Positions 41,242 to 49,130 are shown, numbered from the stretch's first letter. The stretch: 59,283 bases of DNA from an uncultured Bacteroidales bacterium (GCA_900318835.1 ONLW01000014.1:1-59283); one strand, 5' to 3'. Made by a program: numbers and translations. The notes: generated from the sequence alone by a model not told the origin.

Positions 41242-44085
41242 ATGGACGACAATAGCATCAAGATATTAGGAGCGCGAGAGCACAACCTGCAGAACGTGGA
41301 CTTGGAGATTCCGCGGGGGAAGCTGGTGGTGTTCACCGGATTGAGCGGCAGCGGCAAGTCGTCGTTGGCTTTCGACACCATCCATGCCGAGGGGCAGCGC
41401 CGCTACATGGAGACCTTCTCGGCCTACGCCCGCCACTTTATAGGCAATATGGAGCGGCCCGACGTGGACCTCATCGAGGGTCTCTCGCCTGTTATTTCCA
41501 TTGAGCAGAAGAGCACCAACAATAACCCACGCTCGACGGTGGGCACACTGACCGACACCTACGACCTGCTGCGTCTGCTCTACGCCCGTATCGGCAAGGC
41601 CTACAGCATCGTCAGCGGCAAGCCCATGGTGAAGTACAGCGAGGAGAAGATACTGGAGATTATCACCTCAGAATACGGCAGCCGCGACATCATGATTCTC
41701 GCCCCGCTGGTGAAAGGTCGCAAGGGCCACTATCGCGAACTCTTCGAGCAGGTGGCCAAGAAAGGATTCCTCAAGGTGCGTGTCGACGGCGAGGTAAAGG
41801 AGATTACCTACAAGATGCAGGTGGACCGCTACAAGGTGCATGACATTGAGTTGGTGGTCGACCGCCTGCGTGCCGATAGAAACGCCACCCGTCTCCGCGA
41901 AGCCGTCCAGACTGCTTTTCGTCAGGGCAAAGGCATCCTGATGATATTGAATAATGAAGACGGCAGCATCCGCTATTTCAGCCGCATGCTGATGGACCCC
42001 GACAGCGGCCTCTCCTACCCCGAGCCGGAACCCAACACCTTCTCGTTCAACTCGCCCTACGGCGCCTGTCCCCATTGCAACGGCCTCGGCGAGGTGGCAC
42101 AGATCGACATGCAGAAACTCATCCCCAACCCCAAGAAGAGCATCAAGGACGGCGCCATCGAGGTGCTGGGGAAATACTCGCCCACCAACTACGTCTACCG
42201 CAAGTTGGAACTCATGGGCAAGCACTACGACTTCACCCTCGACGACCCCTTCGAGAACCTCAGCGAGGAGGCCGTGAACGCCATCCTCTACGGCAGCAAC
42301 CACTTCGCCGGCATCGAGGACCCCGAAGACCCAGGCTACCTCAGCGAGTTCCAGGGCATCGTGAACTATATCACCGAGCTGGCCGGCGACGAGAGTCCCG
42401 CCAGCCTGCAGAAGTGGGCGGCGAGCTTTATGAACACCGTGCCGTGTCCCGAATGCCACGGACATCGCCTGAAGGCCGAATCGCTGGCCTTCCGCATATT
42501 GGATAAGAACATCGGCCAGCTGGCCGACATGGACCTGCTGGAGCTGGAGGAGTGGCTGCGGGCATTGGAGCCGCAGCTCGACGAGCGCGACCAGAAGGTG
42601 GCGCACGAGGTGCTCAACGAGATACTGAAGCGCCTGTCGTTCCTCAACAACGTGGGCGTGGGCTACCTCTCGATGAACCGCAGCGCCAAGTCGCTCTCAG
42701 GCGGCGAAGCACAGCGCATCCGTCTGGCCACGCAGATAGGCTCTCAGCTCACCAACGTCCTGTACATCCTCGACGAGCCCAGCATCGGTCTCCACCAGCG
42801 CGACAACCAGCGCCTCATTGAAAGCCTCAAGCAACTGCGCGACCTGGGCAACAGCATCATCGTCGTCGAGCACGACCGCGACATGATGCTCGCCGCCGAC
42901 TACCTCGTCGACATCGGGCCGGGCGCCGGGGTGCACGGGGGGAAGATACTGTTTGCGGGCGACCTTAAAGACCTTAAGGACCCTAAGGACTTTAAGGCCC
43001 TTAAGGACCCTTCGCTGACACTGCAGTATCTCTCTCGACAGCGCGACATCGCGCTGCCGCAACGCCGCCCCGTCGAAGGCCGCGAGCACATCCTATTGAA
43101 AGGTGCCACCGGCAACAACCTCAAGGGCGTCGACCTCGACCTGCCACTGGGCATGTTCGTCTGCGTGACGGGCGTCTCGGGCTCCGGCAAGTCGACCCTC
43201 ATCAACGACACCCTCCAGCCCATCCTCAGCCAGCATTTCTACCACTCGCTGCGCGCCCCCCTGCCCTACCAGAGCATCGAGGGTATCGAGCATATCGACA
43301 AGGTCATCCAGATAGACCAGAGCCCCATCGGCCGCACGCCGCGCTCCAACCCCGCTACCTACGCGGGCTTCTTCGACGACATCCGGCGCCTCTTCGCCGA
43401 GCTGCCGTCGGCACGCATCCGCGGCTACAAGCCCGGCCGCTTCAGCTTCAACGTCAGCGGCGGCCGCTGCGAGCACTGCAAGGGCGCCGGACTGCGCACC
43501 ATCGAGATGAACTTCTTGCCCGACGTCTACGTGCAGTGCGAGGTCTGCGGAGGCAAGCGCTACAACCGCGAGACGCTGGAGATACGCTACAAGGGCAAGT
43601 CCATCGCCGACGTGCTCGACATGACCGTCAACGAGGCCGTGGAGTTCTTCGACGCGCACCCCAAGCTGCGGCGCAAACTGCTGGCCCTGCAGGACGTGGG
43701 TCTCGGCTACATCACCCTCGGTCAGCAGAGCACCACCCTCAGCGGCGGCGAGGCACAGCGCGTCAAGCTCGCCACCGAGCTCAGCCGCACCGATACCGGC
43801 AAGACACTTTATATCCTCGATGAGCCCACCACGGGTCTCCATTTCGAGGACATCCGCATCCTCCTCGGCGTGCTGCAGAAGCTGGTGGACAAAGGCAACA
43901 GCGTCCTTGTCATCGAGCACAACATGGACGTCATCAAGGTGGCCGACTGGGTCATCGACCTCGGTCCCGACGGCGGCCGCGCCGGTGGACGTATCACCTT
44001 CGCCGGCACGCCGGAGGCCCTCGCCAAGCAGAAGGACAACTTCACGGGGCAATACCTCAAGGCGGAGCTGGAAGCGATGAAGTAA
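41242..44085 (+). CDS. uvrA: Excinuclease ABC subunit A
   Basis: A 947-residue UvrA. It has two ABC ATPases with Walker A motifs (FTGLSGSGKSSLAFDTIHAE and GVSGSGKSTLIND), two ABC signatures (SLSGGEAQRI, TLSGGEAQRV) and zinc-binding CPHCNG, CPECHG and CEHCKG/CEVCGG sets. UvrA recognises DNA damage for nucleotide excision repair. At residues about 573-590, between the two ATPase halves, the sequence DLKDLKDPKDFKALKDP replaces the usual short linker and is encoded by a 9-nt tandem repeat. The next small frame overlaps its stop (TAATG). Confidence 0.96.
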   Translation: MDDNSIKILGAREHNLQNVDLEIPRGKLVVFTGLSGSGKSSLAFDTIHAEGQRRYMETFSAYARHFIGNMERPDVDLIEGLSPVISIEQKSTNNNPRSTVGTLTDTYDLLRLLYARIGKAYSIVSGKPMVKYSEEKILEIITSEYGSRDIMILAPLVKGRKGHYRELFEQVAKKGFLKVRVDGEVKEITYKMQVDRYKVHDIELVVDRLRADRNATRLREAVQTAFRQGKGILMILNNEDGSIRYFSRMLMDPDSGLSYPEPEPNTFSFNSPYGACPHCNGLGEVAQIDMQKLIPNPKKSIKDGAIEVLGKYSPTNYVYRKLELMGKHYDFTLDDPFENLSEEAVNAILYGSNHFAGIEDPEDPGYLSEFQGIVNYITELAGDESPASLQKWAASFMNTVPCPECHGHRLKAESLAFRILDKNIGQLADMDLLELEEWLRALEPQLDERDQKVAHEVLNEILKRLSFLNNVGVGYLSMNRSAKSLSGGEAQRIRLATQIGSQLTNVLYILDEPSIGLHQRDNQRLIESLKQLRDLGNSIIVVEHDRDMMLAADYLVDIGPGAGVHGGKILFAGDLKDLKDPKDFKALKDPSLTLQYLSRQRDIALPQRRPVEGREHILLKGATGNNLKGVDLDLPLGMFVCVTGVSGSGKSTLINDTLQPILSQHFYHSLRAPLPYQSIEGIEHIDKVIQIDQSPIGRTPRSNPATYAGFFDDIRRLFAELPSARIRGYKPGRFSFNVSGGRCEHCKGAGLRTIEMNFLPDVYVQCEVCGGKRYNRETLEIRYKGKSIADVLDMTVNEAVEFFDAHPKLRRKLLALQDVGLGYITLGQQSTTLSGGEAQRVKLATELSRTDTGKTLYILDEPTTGLHFEDIRILLGVLQKLVDKGNSVLVIEHNMDVIKVADWVIDLGPDGGRAGGRITFAGTPEALAKQKDNFTGQYLKAELEAMK
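42959..43012. repeat. GACCTTAAG 9-nt tandem repeat inside uvrA
   Basis: Units GACCTTAAA, GACCTTAAG, GACCCTAAG, GACTTTAAG and GCCCTTAAG follow in frame and encode a DLK/DPK/DFK repeat. The reading frame is kept because the period is nine. Confidence 0.85.
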
Positions 44086-44240
44086 TGACCGAAAGCAAGC
44101 AGACACGCCGCATGCATGGCCACGACTATGCCGTGCCGGGGACCTACGATTACCTCAACCGGCTGACCGAGGCCGTCTGTGCCATCGGCCACACCACCGC
44201 CGTCTCCGTGCAAGGCCTACGCCCCACCCACCATGGCTAA
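44085..44240 (+). pseudogene. Short ORF resembling the N-terminus of a RAYT-type transposase
   Basis: A 51-codon frame that starts in the uvrA stop (TAATG). The segment RRMHGHDYAVPGTY resembles the conserved N-terminus of REP-associated tyrosine transposases (R..R..G.DYS.PG.YF). After PGTY the similarity stops, and the catalytic HxH and Tyr are absent, so at best it is a remnant. The adjacent REP-like hairpins at 44244-44280 and 44866-44914 are the main reason to consider it. It could equally be an unrelated small ORF. Confidence 0.35.
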
Positions 44241-44243
44241 ACT

Positions 44244-44280
44244 AAAGAAAGCCACCGTGTCGTCGGCGTCAGCCGACGCC
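44244..44280. repeat. REP-like hairpin 1
   Basis: The leader GAAAGCCACCGTG is followed by a 7-bp hairpin CGTCGGC-GTCA-GCCGACG (44261-44278). It shares leader and GTCA loop with REP-like hairpin 2 but has a different stem. Confidence 0.75.
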
Positions 44281-44298
44281 CCCCTAGAATCCCAAACA

Positions 44299-44367
44299 AT
44301 CCCACCACGATGGGACACCCTATCCCACCGAGATGAAACAACCAATCCCACCCCAATGGAACAAACC
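44299..44367. repeat. Three 23-bp direct repeats
   Basis: Three contiguous 23-nt units begin with ATCCCACC at 44299, 44322 and 44345. They share the pattern ATCCCACC-N3-ATG-N2-ACA-N-CC. They lie between REP-like hairpin 1 and the end of the DUF6078-like gene. Confidence 0.75.
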
Positions 44368-44381
44368 GGCACTTCCGGAAA

Positions 44382-44840
44382 TCAAAAACAAAGCTTCTCC
44401 ACGTAATGCCCGAAGGCCAACCCCTCGGTGTAGCCATAGCTGGCGAAAATGTCGAGAATCCCCTGCTGCCGCTTGGGACCGAGGAGATTGGTACCGTCGT
44501 TGTAGCGGTAGTAGGTCGAGTGACTACCGAGGTAGGCCTGCACCTGAGCGCGGAGGGGTGCCGCATCGCGTTGCAGCACATTGGCAAACAGAGGCTTGAT
44601 GCCCCAGGCCATGCGCACCACGCGTATCGGCACCCGATGGGGACACCCGCCTTCGGCGCGCAGGGCCGCAGGGTAGATGCTGTGGCCGCGGGTGACGCGC
44701 TCCTCCAGCAGCGGCATGACCGCGTGGCGCATACAGTCCCCGCTGTGCGGGCACCCCTCGAGGAAACACACCGGCCAGTTCGCCGGAATATCGCGGGCGC
44801 TAATCTCAAAGCCCTTCAAAGTAATCGTCTTCTCTTCCAT
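44382..44840 (-). CDS. DUF6078-like protein
   Basis: 152 residues from the ATG at 44840; a longer frame would need a TTG start. Visible features are a Cys-rich N-terminal segment (CFLEGCPHSGDCMRHAVMP), GGCPHRVPIRVVRMAWGIKP and a C-terminal YYRYNDGTNLLGPKRQQGIL. This resembles the Bacteroidota DUF6078 family, of unknown function. The four spaced Cys could bind metal. It is flanked on both sides by REP-like hairpins, which suggests it is cargo of, or an insertion point for, those repeats. Confidence 0.7.
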   Translation of the reverse strand: MEEKTITLKGFEISARDIPANWPVCFLEGCPHSGDCMRHAVMPLLEERVTRGHSIYPAALRAEGGCPHRVPIRVVRMAWGIKPLFANVLQRDAAPLRAQVQAYLGSHSTYYRYNDGTNLLGPKRQQGILDIFASYGYTEGLAFGHYVEKLCF

Positions 44841-44865
44841 GCTATGCAAAAAGTTTGTTCTAAAA

Positions 44866-44914
44866 AAGCCACCGCAGTTAAGAAAGCCACCGTGCCGCTG
44901 ACGTCAGTCAGCGG
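44866..44914. repeat. REP-like hairpin 2 with a preceding half unit
   Basis: A half leader AAAAGCCACCGCAGTTAA is followed by a full leader GAAAGCCACCGTG and the hairpin CCGCTGAC-GTCA-GTCAGCGG (44895-44914, 8-bp stem). Leader and loop equal those of hairpin 1 while both sides of the stem changed together. Confidence 0.75.
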
Positions 44915-44930
44915 ATTACCCAGCAGACCG

Positions 44931-45317
44931 TCACCGCATCAGCCACTCCCGCACCTCCGGCGGGATAACCTCCGAACTGCTGGTGCTGCGGCGGTAGCCG
45001 GCCATGACGGTGCGGCACTCCACACACACCACCCCGCTCTCGCTGTTGACGACGCGCTGCATGATGGTGAGGCTCTTGTTGCCCAGCTTCTCCACCTCGG
45101 TGGTGACGTAGATGCGGTCGTGGTAATGGATCTGCGCCTTGAAGTCGACGTCGTAGTGCACCACCATCACGGTGAAGTCGCCCTTGGTGGGCGGCACGCC
45201 GTGCGAGGAGAAGAACTCGTCCTTGCCCAGGTCAAGGTACTCCATGATGACGGCGTTATTGACGTGCCCCATCTGGTCCACGTCGTTGAATCTGATTTGA
45301 ATATCTGTTTTATGCAT
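44931..45317 (-). CDS. Acyl-CoA thioesterase, hotdog fold (4HBT)
   Basis: A 128-residue hotdog-fold protein: IQIRFNDVDQMGHVNNAVIM with the active-site Asp, EYLDLGKDEFF, HYDVDFKAQIHYHDRIYVTT and a C-terminal strand VVCVECRTVMAGYR. It probably hydrolyses an acyl-CoA in the cytoplasm; the chain length is unknown. Its ATG is preceded directly by CCCATTAAC-type repeats. Confidence 0.9.
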   Translation of the reverse strand: MHKTDIQIRFNDVDQMGHVNNAVIMEYLDLGKDEFFSSHGVPPTKGDFTVMVVHYDVDFKAQIHYHDRIYVTTEVEKLGNKSLTIMQRVVNSESGVVCVECRTVMAGYRRSTSSSEVIPPEVREWLMR

Positions 45318-45350
45318 GGGGTTAATGGGTTGAATGGGTTGAATGGGTTA
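45317..45350. repeat. TTAATGGG-type repeat at the kinase/thioesterase junction
   Basis: GGGTTAATGGGTTGAATGGG followed by TTGAATGGGTTA fills the space between the histidine kinase stop and the thioesterase ATG. It is the same 9-nt family as at 2751 and 10430. Confidence 0.8.
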
Positions 45351-46181
45351 TTTTTTGAGTGAGAAGTAATATTCCAAACCTCCACCTTCGCGGTTGCGGG
45401 CGTATATCTCGCCGCCGTGGAAGAGCACCGAGTGTTTGACGATGCTGAGGCCGAGGCCCGTGCCGCCGTTTTGCCGCGAGCGGCCCTCATCGATACGCAC
45501 GAAGCGATCGAAGAGGCGCGAGAGGTATTCGTCAGCCACACCCTTGCCGGTGTCATAGTAATGAATGAAATAGTGGTCGGGGCTCTCCTTGTAGGTCTCC
45601 AACACAATATTAATATTGCTGCCAGCGTAGGCGATGCTGTTCTCCACCAGGTTGCGGAAGATGCAGTAGAGCAACTCGTGGTTGCCACCCAGCGGCATGG
45701 CAGGCAGGTTGTTCTGGATGGTGATGCCGGCGGCAGCGGCCTTGTCGGCGAGGTCGCCGATGGCCTCTTTGGCCACCTCGGTGGCGTCCACCTCTGTCCG
45801 CGGGAAAAGGTCGGCACTCTCCTCCAACTTGTTGATAATAGAGACATCCTGTATCAGGTCCGAGAGCCGCAGTGTTTGGCGGAAACAGCGGTCGAGGAAA
45901 TAGCGGCGCCGCTCGTCATCCACAGGCTTGTCGGAGAGTAAAATCTCTAGGTAGCCGCGGATAGAGCTCACGGGTGTCTTCAACTCGTGGGCGATGTTGG
46001 AGGTCATCTCCTGCTTCAGCTGCCGGTTTCGTCGCTCAGCCTCCGAGGCTTCGAGCCGCAGACGGTTGGCCTCGTCGGCCATCTGCTCCAATCGCTTGTT
46101 CTTCAGCATCAGACGTATGTAAAGCACCAAGATGGTGACCACCAGTATCAAGAGTATTGCATCAGACCAATCCATAGCCAA
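45348..46181 (-). CDS. Sensor histidine kinase
   Basis: A 277-residue kinase with one N-terminal transmembrane helix (ILLILVVTILVLYIRLML), a short coiled coil, a HisKA domain with His65 in NIAHELKTPVSSIRGYLEIL and a HATPase domain: N box NLVENSIAYAG, G1 DTGKGVADEYL, G2 GGTGLGLSIVKH. It has almost no periplasmic sensor, so input probably comes through the membrane or a partner. It overlaps the response-regulator gene by 20 nt. Confidence 0.92.
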   Translation of the reverse strand: MAMDWSDAILLILVVTILVLYIRLMLKNKRLEQMADEANRLRLEASEAERRNRQLKQEMTSNIAHELKTPVSSIRGYLEILLSDKPVDDERRRYFLDRCFRQTLRLSDLIQDVSIINKLEESADLFPRTEVDATEVAKEAIGDLADKAAAAGITIQNNLPAMPLGGNHELLYCIFRNLVENSIAYAGSNINIVLETYKESPDHYFIHYYDTGKGVADEYLSRLFDRFVRIDEGRSRQNGGTGLGLSIVKHSVLFHGGEIYARNREGGGLEYYFSLKK

Positions 46182-46779
46182 ATCCTGTTTTATTCACAAT
46201 CCGTTGTCCTTCGGCTCCGAGCTTCTTCCGCAGCCTCGCGATATGCACATCCACCGAGCGCTCACCCACCTGCGTATCGTCCGGCCACACGGCCGCGAGG
46301 ATTTCCTCCCTCGTGAAGAAACGCCCCGGCTGCTGCCGGAAGAGGTCGAGGATAAGGTGCTCCCTTCTAGTAAGACTAGTTAAACTAGTTGAACTAGATA
46401 AACTAGAACTACTAGATCGCCGCAGCACAGCCTTCACCCTAGCCAGCACCGTGTCGAACGAGAACGGCTTGGTGATATAGTCATCGGCACCGACGCCGAA
46501 GCCCTGCAGTTGGTCATCATGTGCATCCCGTGCCGTGAGAAAAATAATCGGCGTATTGTCACCCGCCTCGCGCATCCGCTGCGCCATCTCAAACCCCGAC
46601 ATCTTGTCCATCATCACGTCCAAGAGGATCAGACTGAAACCTGAAACTTGAAACTTGAAACCAGCCAGTGCCTCCTCGGCAGAGGCTGCCGTCTCCACCT
46701 CGAAACCCTCGGCCTCCAAGTTGAACCGCAGTATCTCCCGCAGGTCCTCTTCGTCATCAACTACAAGTATCCGTTGCAT
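46162..46779 (-). CDS. OmpR/PhoB-type response regulator
   Basis: 205 residues. The receiver domain has ILVVDDEEDLREILRFNLEA, phosphoacceptor Asp54 in LILLDVMMDKMSG, IIFLTARDAHDDQLQGFGVG and DDYITKPFSFDTVLARV. A winged helix follows: ILDLFRQQPGRFFTREEILA, AVWPDDTQVGERSVDVHIAR and NKTGFGYGLV. Two segments are encoded by DNA repeats: GFKFQVSGFSL just before Asp54 (TTTCAAG heptamers) and the linker SSSSSLSSSTSLTSLTRR (AAACTAGTT nonamers). It pairs with the overlapping kinase gene. Confidence 0.92.
   Translation of the reverse strand: MQRILVVDDEEDLREILRFNLEAEGFEVETAASAEEALAGFKFQVSGFSLILLDVMMDKMSGFEMAQRMREAGDNTPIIFLTARDAHDDQLQGFGVGADDYITKPFSFDTVLARVKAVLRRSSSSSLSSSTSLTSLTRREHLILDLFRQQPGRFFTREEILAAVWPDDTQVGERSVDVHIARLRKKLGAEGQRIVNKTGFGYGLV
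46367..46417. repeat. AAACTAGTT 9-nt repeat in the response-regulator linker
   Basis: Units such as AAACTAGTT, GAACTAGAT and AAACTAGAA run in frame and encode the Ser/Thr/Leu linker between receiver and winged helix. Confidence 0.8.
46634..46662. repeat. TTTCAAG heptamer repeat in the receiver domain
   Basis: Four GAAAC-containing heptamers (CTGAAAC, CTGAAAC, TTGAAAC, TTGAAAC) encode FKFQVSGFS, residues 41-49, just ahead of the phosphoacceptor strand. Confidence 0.7.
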
Positions 46780-46811
46780 ACCTTAATAACGCGCCGCAAC
46801 ACAAAATATTG

Positions 46812-46843
46812 TACAAACAAAAAGGAGACTCGTTTGAGTCTCC
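46812..46843 (-). terminator. Intrinsic terminator of the tRNA-Phe unit
   Basis: GGAGACTC (46824-46831) and GAGTCTCC (46836-46843) form an 8-bp stem. On the minus strand it is followed by TTTTTGTTTGT. Confidence 0.88.
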
Positions 46844-46852
46844 CTTTCGGTG

Positions 46853-46925
46853 TGGCATCGACTGGATTTGAACCAGTGACGCAAGGATTTTCAGTCCTTC
46901 GCTCTACCAACTGAGCTACGACGCC
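46853..46925 (-). tRNA. tRNA-Phe (anticodon GAA)
   Basis: The minus strand folds as a 73-nt tRNA. Acceptor GGCGTCG pairs with CGATGCC, the D arm contains AGCTCAGTTGGTAGAGC, the anticodon stem-loop is GGACTGAAAATCC with anticodon GAA, and the T arm is CTGGTTCAAATCCAG. The discriminator is A; CCA is not encoded. A promoter lies 30 nt upstream and a terminator follows. Confidence 0.96.
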
Positions 46926-46954
46926 AACTCTTAAATTCATCTTGAATTCGAGTG

Positions 46955-46986
46955 CAAAAGTACGAACATTTTGCGAACTGGCCAAA
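46955..46986 (-). promoter_or_regulatory. Promoter for tRNA-Phe
   Basis: On the minus strand a -33 TTTG (46983-46986) and a -7 TACTTTTG (46955-46962) are 20 nt apart. They lie between the lspA stop and the tRNA, so the tRNA need not depend on lspA transcription. Confidence 0.75.
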
Positions 46987-47022
46987 TTTTTTTTTATTCA
47001 AGCAGCCAGTGCAAGATTCTTA

Positions 47023-47691
47023 TCATTTATTTTCAACCACTTCCGCATCCGATTTTTTTTCCTCCACAGCAGTCTTTTGGGCCTTCGGAGCAAGGAAAGC
47101 CAGCTCGATTATCAGCCAAATTACACCAATTGTGATGGTCGCATCGGCCACATTGAAGATGGCACTGAAGAACTCAAAATATTTACCTCCAATGATGGGG
47201 ATCCACTCCGGCCAGTAGAAGTCAACCAAAGGGAAGTAGAACATATCCACCACCTTACCCTGCAGGAAAGGAGCGTAGCCTCCTTCAGGAGGGAACATCG
47301 TGGACACATTATAGAAGCTCTCATTAAAAATCAATCCGTAAAAGCAACTGTCAATCAGATTGCCTATGGCACCAGCGAAGATAAGCGCAAGACTGGCAAT
47401 GAGCGAGGTCCGCCCGTTCCCCTTCAACTGTTTCCAAATAAGCCAGGCGATAACCCCAGTGGCAAAGATGCGGAAAAGCGTCAAGAATATCTTTCCGGCA
47501 GCACCGCCAAAAGCCATTCCGAAGGCGAAACCCTCATTCTCTATGAAATGCAGGTGGCACCAGTTGCCAATAATCGGGATGTCCTCTCCGATGTGCATAT
47601 TGGTCTTCACCAGGATCTTCACAACCTGATCCACCACGATGATGCACGCCACAATCGCAGCATAAATAAGAGCACGTTTTTTCTTAGTCAT
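47023..47691 (-). CDS. lspA: Lipoprotein signal peptidase II
   Basis: A 222-residue membrane aspartyl peptidase with four transmembrane helices. Conserved features are VVDQVVKILV, FIENEGFAFGMAF, the first catalytic Asp in FAGAIGNLIDSCFYG and the second in FSAIFNVADATITIGVIWLI. It cleaves prolipoproteins before the lipidated Cys. The loop FNESFYNVSTMFPPEGGYAP between the Asp motifs is longer than in E. coli LspA, as typical in Bacteroidota. It overlaps the DUF3109 gene by 8 nt. Confidence 0.93.
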   Translation of the reverse strand: MTKKKRALIYAAIVACIIVVDQVVKILVKTNMHIGEDIPIIGNWCHLHFIENEGFAFGMAFGGAAGKIFLTLFRIFATGVIAWLIWKQLKGNGRTSLIASLALIFAGAIGNLIDSCFYGLIFNESFYNVSTMFPPEGGYAPFLQGKVVDMFYFPLVDFYWPEWIPIIGGKYFEFFSAIFNVADATITIGVIWLIIELAFLAPKAQKTAVEEKKSDAEVVENK

Positions 47692-48220
47692 TGTTTCTCA
47701 TTTTTATCTGTTCCAAAAGTTCATCATACCACTCTTGTCCGAAGCGACGGATGAGCGGCTCTTTCAAATAAATGTACAGCGGTTCCCCCTTGCCCTTGGC
47801 ACAGCGGCAGATGTCCCACTGGTGATAGTTGACAGCCGTAAACTCGCCGAAATCCTCCACACGGATGGGATAAAGGTGGCACGACACCGGCTTATACAAC
47901 CCCTGCAGCGCACAGAAAGTGCAGCCATCGGGACCAGAAGTAACGAAAGCACAAGCGCCACCGTCGATGAGCGTGGTACCGAGGTCACCGTCCTTGTCAC
48001 GCTCAGCAACCCCTTGAGCCTCAACAGCAGTTCTACCCTCTTCTGTCATCTTCGGCAACGCATCGGCCAGCACCGCCTCAATCTTCGCCACCTCATCTTC
48101 CATCAGCGGTGCCCCACTGTCGCCATCGACGCAACAGGCCCCCTTGCAGCAAGCAAGGTCGCAGCCAAACCGCTGGTCGGCAATGTCGTCACTCACTATA
48201 CTATTTTGTACAATTATCAT
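47684..48220 (-). CDS. DUF3109 family cysteine-rich protein
   Basis: A 178-residue cytosolic protein with conserved Cys patterns CDLACCKGACCVDGDSGAPL, CAFVTSGPDGCTFCALQG, PVSCHLYPIRV and WDICRC. These match the DUF3109 family, probably metal- or Fe-S-binding and of unknown function. It overlaps lspA downstream and the hydroxyacid dehydrogenase gene upstream (ATGA), so all three are coupled. Confidence 0.9.
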   Translation of the reverse strand: MIIVQNSIVSDDIADQRFGCDLACCKGACCVDGDSGAPLMEDEVAKIEAVLADALPKMTEEGRTAVEAQGVAERDKDGDLGTTLIDGGACAFVTSGPDGCTFCALQGLYKPVSCHLYPIRVEDFGEFTAVNYHQWDICRCAKGKGEPLYIYLKEPLIRRFGQEWYDELLEQIKMRNND

Positions 48221-49128
48221 TTCAGCACTTCAATCATCTTGTCCGCCAAAACAGCGGCCAGTTTATATTTCGATTCAACGGTCCATCCCGCCACATGAGG
48301 CGTGAGCACCGTGCGAGGCGACCGCATCAAGTAGTGTACGCACTCTGGCACATCTCCCAATCCGTCGGCCTGCATATTCTCATACTCCAGCACATCCAGT
48401 GCCGCACCTCTCACCTTCCCGCTCTCCAATCCTGCCACCAGCGCCTCGGTGTCCACCACAGCACCGCGTGAGGTATTGAGAAGGTAGAATGGCTTGACCA
48501 TAGCCTTAATGAACTCCGCATCAAGGTAATGATGTGTCTCCTCGGTCAGTGGCACATGGAAACTCACCACATCGGCCTCAGCCTGCACCTGACCCAAGGT
48601 AGCATTGGCAGGATGATATTTATCGTATGCCCTCACCTGGCAACCGAAACCATTCAACCGCTTTGCAAACGCCTGTCCCATATTGCCATATCCGATGATG
48701 CCCACCGTCAATGGTCCCAACTCATAGCCACGGTTGGCCTCGCGCTGCCACAATCCCCGTCGCACCTCGGCGTCGGCACGGGCGATATTGTTCAGCAATG
48801 CCAGCAATAGTCCCACGGCGTGCTCGCCCACTGCATCGCGGTTGCCCTCGGGCGAATTGAGGCAGCGAACGCCATGAGCCTCAGCATAGTCCACATCGAT
48901 GGTCTCCATACCGGCACCCACGCGACCGATGCACCTCAACGACGGCACACGGTCAATGAAAGCGCTGTCTATATTCACCTTGCTCCTCACCACCAATCCC
49001 TCGCAGCCCTGAGCGGCCTGCACAAGACTCTCGTAGTCCTGGTCGGGCTCCACCATAACCTCAAAGCCCGCCGCTCGCAAACGCTGCGGCAACACTTCGT
49101 GGGTTCTATCTGAGATCAATACTTTCAT
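48217..49128 (-). CDS. D-isomer 2-hydroxyacid dehydrogenase (phosphoglycerate dehydrogenase-like)
   Basis: A 303-residue NAD-dependent dehydrogenase: IGRVGAGMETIDVDYAEAHG, NSPEGNRDAVGEHAVGLLLA, the Rossmann motif VGIIGYGNMGQAFAKRL, the catalytic Arg in LLNTSRGAVVDTEAL, Glu in GAALDVLEYEN and His in TPHVAGWT. The short length without a C-terminal ACT domain fits Bacteroidota SerA-like enzymes, but serC is not adjacent, so the exact substrate is open. Confidence 0.85.
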   Translation of the reverse strand: MKVLISDRTHEVLPQRLRAAGFEVMVEPDQDYESLVQAAQGCEGLVVRSKVNIDSAFIDRVPSLRCIGRVGAGMETIDVDYAEAHGVRCLNSPEGNRDAVGEHAVGLLLALLNNIARADAEVRRGLWQREANRGYELGPLTVGIIGYGNMGQAFAKRLNGFGCQVRAYDKYHPANATLGQVQAEADVVSFHVPLTEETHHYLDAEFIKAMVKPFYLLNTSRGAVVDTEALVAGLESGKVRGAALDVLEYENMQADGLGDVPECVHYLMRSPRTVLTPHVAGWTVESKYKLAAVLADKMIEVLK

Positions 49129-49130
49129 TC

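Noticed and set aside
44299-44367. CRISPR array made of the 23-bp repeats
   Set aside because: The units are directly adjacent without unique spacers and are degenerate; no cas genes.
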